Below, in pieces: positions 56,820 to 64,000 of a stretch of DNA of 64,000 nt; within the stretch, counting starts at the first letter, position 1; each line of letters opens with the position of its first letter. Location: the NCBI GenBank assembly GCA_019925795.1, contig CM034305.1, forward strand, positions 89,130,433 through 89,194,432, in the 5' to 3' direction. Below the pieces are notes generated by a model that was not told the DNA's origin, ran no database searches, and worked only from the letters and a program-made list of their open reading frames with translations. The position numbers and the translations under genes are program-made. Source of the stretch: Dendrobium chrysotoxum (taxonomy: Eukaryota; Streptophyta; Magnoliopsida; Asparagales; Orchidaceae).

Positions 56820-57419
56820 ATTAACCATCATGTGAAAGGATAGCTACCATAAGCTTATTTGTATGTAGATGACCACCAAAGAATTTAACTATTCAACATT
56901 TATATGTACACAAAGGAGGATTGTAGTTAAGCCAGTGGCAGTCACAAAATATAAAACACTGCTTTCCTATCTAATTAAATTGTTCCGATATATTAAAAAA
57001 ATGATTAATTCAGAAAATTTATTGATTTCGGTTTGATGCAATTTTGAATTCTATTAATGATTATTTTATTTTTATGTTATAAATAAATAAAAGTGTTTTT
57101 TTTATTTTTCAAAAATATTTTTAACATACCCTAAAGCCGAGTAAATTAAGTGATGGTTAATTCATTGGATACAGAAAAAATTTTATCATTGTAATCTTGG
57201 CTGAGTTGATAATTTATGACATCTGTGACTTTTTTTTTTCTGTATTTACTATCTATGATCCTTCTCAGTGTTTGCTATAAACAGATACTTCAATGACTAT
57301 GACTCTATTTTCTTGTAAAGATGGTGGTAAAGCTATTAGGAAGAAAGTAATTTATTTGTTCTAACATAAAATTCTTTGGAAAGCATATATAAAAAAGTAT
57401 TGACCAAATATAAGCAGAA
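56820..57419. other. AT-rich, nothing recognised
   Basis: No element boundary, coding signature or RNA gene seen. Confidence 0.5.
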
Positions 57420-57585
57420 AGAAAACTATAATTACTACGTGTGGCATCCGGATTCGTCCGGAGGAGAATTCGGACGTGCCACGTCACCCGGAGCCCGGTG
57501 CATCCCGGTGACATGGCGCGGCCGAATTCGCTTCAGGACAGTTCGGACACCGCACGTAATAATCTCTCCCCGAACGAAGTCGATA
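57420..57585. mobile_element. MITE, GAGATTATTACGTGCG ends, GC-rich body
   Basis: Right end CACCGCACGTAATAATCTC, left end ATTACTACGTGTGGCATCC, inverted to each other and matching the tips of 52,457-52,609. The body has CACCCGGAGCCCGG / GGTGACATGGC palindromes, GC-rich in an AT-rich setting. Frames on both strands are composition effects. Confidence 0.75.
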
Positions 57586-58669
57586 ACTCTTTGGCCATCA
57601 AGTTGTGCAGTAATTATCACTAACTTTATTTCTAATATTAGCTTTTGGGTTATTTGAGCCCTTTTTTTACTGCAAATATATTGTTTTTAGATGCATTTTT
57701 TATGTAGTTTATGGATATTTAATTCTTCTTTCACAAATCTTAATCTTGTAAACCTTTGATAATTTTGTTTTCATCAATGAAATACTGAGCATGGCTTTAT
57801 GATGAATATAATAATGAGTGATTCTGAAGGGTAGCTGAGCTCCAAGTAAACTGATGATCGTGCGCGCATGGGGGAAGAAATAAAGAAGGGCATGTGCCAT
57901 GGCTTTTTGTGCATGGGAAAGGGCCAAGACCTATGCGTTGAAGGGTGGAGAATAGCCCTCTGTATATATTAATTTGACCCTAAAAGGTCTCATTCATCTC
58001 GCTTATTGTGCTCTGAATTGTATTATAATAGGAAAAATAATGAGGGACTTTGTTGACTGTATTGGGATGGGTGGAATGGCAGAGATGTAGGGATTCAGCT
58101 GACGCTTTCCTAACTCCCTCGCTCCTTCTTCTTAGCTTTGCTTTTCCAGGCTACGAGAAATGCCGGACTTGGCTTCGCTGCTGTGCTGCTCTTGTGATGT
58201 GGGAATCACGCATCTCATGGACTCGCGTGGACCGCAAAGCCGGACTGCTGTTGGAAGAGAGGAATTATTGGAACTTCCTTTTTTTTGTTTTGAAAAAATT
58301 TTTATTTAAAAATAGTTTAAAGAGAATTTAATTTTATTTTTTTAATTTATTTTGAGGTAAATATGATGTTGTTTATTTTATGTAAACTTAAGAATTTTTA
58401 TATATTATGATGAGATCTTGGCATGTTTTTTTTATGATTTAGGAGGAATTATATATATATATATATGTAAGATTTCAATATTATATGTCTATAAAAGGGA
58501 TTTATATACATAATAAGTAATTATTATGTATTTATATATCTAATATATGAAATTTGATTTTTATTTATATAATATTCGAATGTCTTAATCACATAAAAAA
58601 TATTATTAATATTAATATTTTAAAATTATATATATATATATATATATATATGATTGAGATGCTAAAGTG
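57586..58669. other. No gene recognised
   Basis: 57,850-58,260 is less AT-rich than its surroundings, but no protein or RNA family is evident. 58,300-58,660 is AT-simple (TA and ATAT runs near 58,455 and 58,630). Confidence 0.45.
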
Positions 58670-59502
58670 TTATTTATGATCATATAGATCAGAGGCAATC
58701 TTAAGTTCTTCGCTGCATAGCAGAGCATATAGATCATCCAAGCTGATAGGATGAAGCTTGGTCTGAATTGAGGTTTTGAATGCATTGTAAGCATGAGATA
58801 GCCCATTAAGAGTATACAGAATAATGTCTTCAGGATCTAGATTGGATCCGATAGCAAGAATAACATCAACTTTTTGTTTTATCTCAGAGAGATATTGCAC
58901 CATGGATTTGTCTTTCATTTGTAACTGATGTAATTCATTTTTGAGCTGAAGAATGCGAGAGTGATTAGGACTATAAACGTCTTTTTAAAGTAAGCCATTT
59001 GTCATTAGTGGGTGTCTAAGTTGAGAACATAAGGTAGGAGGGATGGAGAAATGGTCGAATAAAGAGCGGCTACTAGGTTTTTATCTATAAGCGTCCATAT
59101 ATGAAAATCAAAATTAAGTGAGACTATCGTTTCGTTTGGGACGGCTTCTTTACTGCTTCTTAAAGCAGCTTTTTTGTACAAAAATTAAAATTTTAAGATT
59201 AGAAAGCTATTTTAAGAAGCAACAAGAAAGACGTCCCAAACGAAGCCTACGCCATCATAAAGAATAAGTTGTTTGGGCGATTTGGGAGTGCTGCCAGTAA
59301 GATATCCTTCAAATCTGTTAGCGGGGAAGAGCTTTAGAATATGAGATCGCCACATTGGATGATTATCGGCTGTGAGTTGAACATGAAAATTAGTTTTGAT
59401 ATTGCTCATAAGAAATTTAAGTTGTGGGGGAATTATAGGAGCAGGTATTGAGATGAGTGAAGATGTAGGAGTAGAGGTGGATGAGCTGTGATTAGCGGCC
59501 AT
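58670..59502 (-). pseudogene. Copia gag remnant, split by a MITE
   Basis: From ATG at 59,502 on the minus strand: MAANHSSSTSTPTSS, NIKTNFHVQLTADNHPMWRS and HILKLFPANRFEGYLTGSTP. The frame is cut by the MITE at 59,129-59,247. Downstream pieces include QLKNELHQL, then MVQYLSEIKQKVDVILAIGS, IILYTLNGLSHAYNAFKTSI and LHPISLDDLYALLCSEELKI. Same gag class as the copia at 47.75 kb, but a different, older copy in opposite orientation. No LTR or pol seen next to it. Confidence 0.85.
59129..59247. mobile_element. MITE, GGCTTCGTTTGGGA family, inside copia gag
   Basis: Well preserved: TTTCGTTTGGGACGGC, inner CTGCTTCTTAAAGCAGC, ending GACGTCCCAAACGAAGCC. Lies within the gag remnant, so it is younger than that copy. 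Confidence 0.85.
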
Positions 59503-59733
59503 TGAGGCGAAGCCAAGCAAAACAAATAAAAAAAATTGAAGCGAAAAGTTTCAATTAAATAAAAATAAATAAATATTAAAATTCCTCTGACAACAACACC
59601 CTAAAAATGCAAAAATAATTGATCTCTCTTCCTTTCCTCACCTAAATTCTAAGTGAAGAAGCAGCATTTACTGAACTTCCATAAGGAAGCTGCAACCCTC
59701 CCTTTTTCCCATGTGCTAGAAAGCAGCTACATG

Positions 59734-60435
59734 TTTCACTAATCTGTTTGGTTAATCTGATTTTTTTGAATCATTTTAAGGGATGTTAACCACTCACTAA
59801 AGCATTTTTGTACAGTGGCAAACTATCATGTATGATTAAATTTTATTTATGAATGATATGCAAATTGATATATATATAATCTAAAAATTTATCAAATCAA
59901 GCACGAATCTCAGTGCAAATATATCTTTAGATTAAAAGCTTGCATGATTAAATTTATAATCATTTGAATTTTTTTTAACAGATTTAGTTGAAAGAAGAAA
60001 AGTTTAATAACATCAAAAGTGATTCAATCCTAGGCCAAATGAGCCGAAAATAAATACCTGATGTGTAGTTGAAAACTAGAACACTGATTGAAGGGTCAAA
60101 TAATCTCCGATCTTTACATGCTTATGAATTAAATTATGGATCTCGATAAGAGAAATACAATGAGCCCACAATCATTTAATTCGGAGGTCATGATAATACT
60201 TAAATGATGAAAGAATAGCCTATAATCAAGGGAATCAATACAGATCATTCAATGGATAATTTTGAAATTTTATTGAGATTTATCAAAATGCCACTCTTAT
60301 AAAATTATAAATAGACAACGATGATAACAACAACAACATCAAGCATTGTGTCGTATTAGAAGTTAAATTCTTATTTAAATCTAACAGAGAAATACCATTT
60401 CTAATATTTTCTAACCAAATCTAAAATAAAAACAT
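59734..60435 (+). repeat. Duplicated block, copy 1 (LTR fragment plus RTE tail)
   Basis: Nearly identical to 62,446-63,184. Contains unique flank (CACTAATCTGTTTGGTTAATC), a family L LTR 5' part from TGATATATATATAATC at 59,866 through AGCACGAATCTC to the TATA box ATTATAAATAG near 60,306, then an RTE 3' end on the minus strand (60,321-60,435). Confidence 0.85.
60321..60435 (-). pseudogene. RTE LINE 3' end fragment
   Basis: GATAACAACAACAACATC (reverse of the TTG-type tail), then the AAATCTAACAGAGAAATACC block shared with 63,100-63,160 and 22,555-22,600. Only the non-coding end of the element. Confidence 0.7.
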
Positions 60436-61036
60436 TCCTAATTAATAATAAAATAAAATAGTAAATTAAAATTTTGTTTTGCCTAACTCTTACTTATTTA
60501 AAAGATTTAAGTTCAGCAAAAAGACCATAAAGAACCATCGATCAGAAGGGAAAAGAAAAAAAAAAAACTTCAGAATTCAGAAGAAGGTCATAAGAACTTT
60601 CAATTGAATATAAGAATAAATAGAGTTTACAGAGATATTTAGTGCAAGGGAAAAAAAACGATATAGGGAGGTCAAATTTGTAATTTTTACTCTAAAAATT
60701 AATTATATAATCATACCTTTGATTAATTTTCGAAGATTAATTAGCTGTACTACTTCTTGATGATCAGGTAGGAAGATTTGGACTGGACTTTACACTTTGC
60801 AGCCCCATAGTTTACTAACATGGTCCTCCATGCTTAAAGAGTGCTATCAAGGTTGCCCAACTAGTGGTTCGGCCCATTTATAGCCCATTATGTGGTTGGA
60901 AAGCTTCCTTTTATTCGCTTTATCAAGCATTGATTTATTCAAAATTAAAATTCCTCTTCTAACCGCTCTAATATATATATATATATGGAAAATATATATA
61001 ATTGAGAAAATAATATTGAGAAAATAAGTATCCATT
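60436..61036. other. AT-rich, nothing recognised
   Basis: No coding, RNA or repeat signature beyond short TA runs (60,971-60,985). Confidence 0.5.
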
Positions 61037-61229
61037 AGGGGCGATTGTAAATTTTTGTAAGGGTGATTGTAAAGCTGTTGTGGGAAAAATAATTTTTTTG
61101 AAAGCTGCTGTAAGATGTAGCTTACAAGTATAAATTTTTTTTGTAATTAGCGAAAGAAGTCAAACAAAAACTATGATTACGAACTAAAAATTAAAGCAGT
61201 AAGAAAACTATCCTGAATGAAGCCTTAGT
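61037..61229. mobile_element. MITE-like element, related to 39,185-39,379
   Basis: Contains GATTGTAAAGCTG, CTGCTGTAAGATG and GATTACG, ending AAGCAGTAAGAAAACTATCC then GAATGAAGCC. Left end unclear. Confidence 0.6.
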
Positions 61230-61337
61230 GAATGTTTAATGAGACACAATCTTCTTTTATCCATCTATGTCTCTTATTGCTTGCTAAATAGAAAAATGCT
61301 TTTCTTCCAACTTATAGCACAAACAAAAATATATACT

Positions 61338-62335
61338 TATTGCCTCATGGAACATTCGCGACAATAGAGAGATAAAGAGTTTAACATCTTAGCTTTGAAC
61401 GAAGATTCAACACACATGTAGATAAAGAGAGAGGGGGTGAGAGTTATAAGGGAAACATAAATTTTTACTTGAAAAACTCTAATGAGGGGAAAAACTATAG
61501 GGCCTGGCTCAAATAAAATGCTTATACTAATGTTTATTGTTGATTACAAATGAGGCCCTTCCTTAAAGGGACAACCTTAGCTCGGTGTAGCAAATATACA
61601 TTATATATAGCACATTACATGGTGTGAGTTAGAAGAATCTAGTGATATGAGAATTGCTTCCAAGAGAGTGTTGGCTTGTTCGTTCGATCGGTAGGATCAT
61701 GATCAGGCGACGGTGGTCGAAAAGATCATAGTCGACGGCGACGATGGTCGAAGGGACCGTAATTGGCAGGCAACGCAGGTTAGAGGGTTTATAATCGGCG
61801 GGAGACGGAGGTCGAATGGACTATAATCGATGGGCGACATAGGTCAAAGGGACCGTAGTCAGCGGGCGACGGTGGTCGGAAGGATCGTAGTCTACCGGAA
61901 AACATGGTTAAAGAGACCATTGTAGGGGGCGACGGCGGTCAGCTGGCGATGGAGGTCGAAGGGACGGTAGTCGGTAGGCTACGGTGATCGGTGGGACCGT
62001 AGTCGGTAGGTGACGGTGGTCGAAGGGACCGTAGTAGACACACAATGGTGGTCGGAGGGACTGTAGACAGGTGAAGGTGGTTAGAGGGGCCGTAGTTGCT
62101 GAGTGAATGTGGTCGGACAGACCGTAGTCGGCAGGCAATGATGGTCGGAGGGTCGGTAGTCGGTTGGCGACGGTGATCAAAGGGGCGGTAGTCGACAGGT
62201 GATGGTGGTCGGAGGGACCGTAATCAGTAGACAACTGTGGTCAATGGGATCGTAGTCGGTGGGTGACGGTGGTCGGATGGACAGTAGTCGATGGGTGATG
62301 GTGGTTGCATGAAACCCCTTAAGTAAAAAACATTT
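61338..62335 (-). mobile_element. LTR family L fragment, 3' part with large minisatellite
   Basis: The lower-coordinate end TATTGCCTCATGG matches the 3' end of the solo LTR at 28,188 read in reverse. GAACGAAGATTCAACAC and GGTGTAGCAAATATAC are further anchors. A minisatellite of roughly 18 units of 32-33 bp (GGTCGAAGGGACCGTAGTCGG) fills 61,697-62,305. The TATA and U3 half are missing. Confidence 0.8.
61697..62305 (-). repeat. 32-33-bp minisatellite inside LTR fragment
   Basis: Units such as GACGGTGGTCGAAGGGACCG then TAGTCGGTAGGT repeat about 18 times with variants. The minus-strand frames here (DYGPSDHHH, TTAPLITVA) are repeat products, not a gene. Confidence 0.9.
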
Positions 62336-62445
62336 GTGCCCGATCACAGGGATTTTGTGATGTATCAATACTAAATATGAGTGTCCTCCATATCATGAGA
62401 GACAGCTAAGAAAAACAACTTTTTATGAAAGTAATGGAGTAAATT

Positions 62446-63184
62446 TTTCACTAATCTGTTTGGTTAATCTGATTTTTTGAATCATTTTAAGGGATGTTAA
62501 CCACTCACTAAAGCATTGTTGTATAGTGGCAAATTGTCATATGTATGATTAAATTATGAATGATATGAAAATTTTGATATATAAATATATATATATATAT
62601 AGTACGAATCTTAGTGCAAATATATCTTTAGATTAAAAGCTTGCAGGATTAAATTTTTAATCATTCAAAATTTTTTTTAACAAATTTAGTCGAAAGAAGA
62701 AAAATTTAATAACATCAAAAGTGATTCAATCCCAGGCCAAATGAGCCGAAAATAAGTACCTGAAGTGTAGTCGAAAACTTTAGAACACTAATTGAAGCGT
62801 CAAATAATCTCCGATCTTTACATGCTTATGAATCAAATTAAGGATCCCGATAAGAGAAATACAATGAGCTCACAATCATTTAATTCTGAGATCATGATAA
62901 TACTTAAATGCTGAAAGAATATCCTATAATCAAGGGAATCAATACAGACCATTCGATGAATAATTTTGAAATTTTATTGAGATTTATCAAAATGTCACTC
63001 TTATAAAATTAAAATAAGACTACGATGATAACAACAACAAAAATATCAAGCCTGTATCCTACTACGTGGAGTCGGCTACATGAATCTTTTTTCTCCATTA
63101 TGTCATATTACAAGTTAAAACCTCATTTAAATCTAACAAAGAAATACCATTTCTGATATTTTCTAACCAAACCTAAAATAAAAG
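62446..63184 (+). repeat. Duplicated block, copy 2
   Basis: Matches 59,734-60,435. Includes the LTR 5' part from TGATATATAAATATAT at 62,575 and an RTE 3' end (63,022-63,184, minus strand) with GTCGGCTACATGAATC. Cut at 63,184 by the next LTR. Confidence 0.85.
63022..63184 (-). pseudogene. RTE LINE 3' end fragment, cut by an LTR
   Basis: GATAACAACAACAAAAAT, then TATCCTACTACGTGGAGTCG and GCTACATGAATC, the reverse of the RTE family end, then AAATCTAACAAAGAAATACC. The homologous sequence in copy 1 continues past the point where this one stops at 63,184. Confidence 0.75.
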
Positions 63185-64000
63185 TGTTGCGGACTAGAAT
63201 ATACGCGGCGATAGAGTTAAAAATTTCCGTCTCAGCGTTGTACGTATATCCAGCACACAAACAGAAGAATGAAAGAACACCAGGTTTTTTACGTGGAAAG
63301 CCCTGAAAAAGGGAAAAATCACGGGGCCACGCCCAGTTGAAAGAGTTCCACTATTATTGTCTGAAATACACGAGGCTGATTCGTCCTTTAAATTCAAGAT
63401 GATCATATTACAATGAGTATCAGTTACAAGGCCAAGCAGAGTTCCGACGTCACTCGGGTGTCCGGCAAGATTCCGGCGTCACTTGGAAAGAATTCCTGCG
63501 TCACTCGGGCGTCGGGTAGAATTCCGGCATCGGGCAGAATTTCGGTGTTGCTCGGGCGTCGGGCAGAGCTCCGGCGTCCCTCGGGTGCCCGGTGGTGCTC
63601 CGACGAGGCTCCGGTGGTGTTCCGACGGAGTTCCGGCGGTGGTCGAGGAGGAGCTATTCCCTCCTAGACTTCTCTTCTCTTCTTCTTCTCTTCTTGCTTC
63701 TCTTCTTGCTTAGTCTTTTCCTTAAGAGAAATGAGGGGCTATTTATAGTTTTTCTTGAGTGGCATACCCCGTAAATAGATGAGGGATCAGGGGCAAATAA
63801 GGAGTGATCCGGATGAACGGCTGATATTGAATCCCTTGATCGTGAACCATTTATTGAGCATTTTAAGGTCTTAATGGTATCATAATTCTGCGATCTTGGG
63901 ATCGTTGGATTTGTCTCGTCGAGCCGCTCGATTCGACTATAATCTCGTCAAAATCAAAGACCGTTTGTTAACTCAAATTGCTGTTCGAGGCTTCCAACAG
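63185..64000 (-). mobile_element. LTR (family L), runs off the window end
   Basis: On the minus strand the LTR 3' end ...TAGTCCGCAACA lies at 63,185, directly after the interrupted RTE end. The TATA box is at 63,739-63,748 (reverse CTATAAATAG). A GC-rich minisatellite (GGGCGTCGGGCAGA, CTCCGGCG) occupies 63,430-63,655. Whether it is a solo LTR or the end of a full element cannot be seen, as the 5' part lies beyond 64,000. Confidence 0.85.

Noticed and set aside
57860..57905. AGAAGGGCATGTGCC resembling miR164
   Set aside because: Too many mismatches to miR164 and no complementary arm in range.
61908..62368. Minus-strand frames of 63-108 codons as proline/histidine-rich proteins
   Set aside because: They lie in the 32-33-bp minisatellite and are repeat products.

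Overview
This window looks like nuclear DNA from a flowering plant. It is AT-rich, carries no intact protein-coding host gene that I can recognise, and is built almost entirely from nested transposable elements of plant type: Ty1/copia, giant LTR-like repeats, L1-type and RTE-type LINEs, and many small foldback MITEs. I cannot place the species from sequence alone. The one host gene I can name with confidence is a microRNA gene, MIR390, at about 53.09-53.22 kb, with a TATA box about 100 bases upstream.

Layout. 1-22.1 kb: giant non-coding repeats. A 3.35-kb direct repeat (1-3,360 and 11,785-15,124) encloses about 7.7 kb without recognisable coding, which holds several tandem arrays (about 120-bp, 240/100-bp, 46-bp and 55-bp units). 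A more diverged inverted copy lies at about 17.8-21.47 kb, beyond a 950-bp ATT/TTA tract. 22.1-34.4 kb: an RTE LINE remnant, MITEs, a solo LTR with a 5-bp target duplication (26,685-28,188), a second RTE remnant, GC-rich foldback elements with CGGGT-type ends, and three tandem MITEs sharing TAA junctions. 34.4-38.7 kb: an L1-type element bounded by a 16-bp target duplication that has ORF1 (DUF4283 plus zinc knuckle) but no ORF2, interrupted by a Sirevirus-like LTR-gag piece. 38.7-42.4 kb: mostly MITEs and AT-rich DNA.

42.8-52.96 kb: a second L1-type LINE (ORF2 reverse transcriptase through the C-terminal zinc-binding region and poly-A tail), split by a roughly 3-kb minus-strand solo-LTR-like insert (itself carrying a 970-bp solo LTR with a 5-bp target duplication) and by a complete but decayed copia element (47,754-52,318; 245-bp LTRs, TATAC target duplication). 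This LINE ends about 35 bases upstream of the MIR390 TATA box, so the microRNA gene has transposons immediately next to its core promoter.

53.2-64 kb: MITEs, a foldback element with a perfect central hairpin, a possible spliced exon near 55.6-56.1 kb, a copia gag remnant split by a MITE, and a duplicated LTR/RTE block at 59.7-63.2 kb. The window ends inside another copy of the same LTR family found at 26.7 and 44.3 kb. That family has a TATA box followed by a minisatellite whose repeat unit differs from copy to copy.

How it works together: retroelements supplied most of the length and were cut by later insertions. If active, MIR390 would supply the miR390 guide that, in land plants, loads AGO7 to start TAS3 tasiRNA production and restrain ARF transcription factors.
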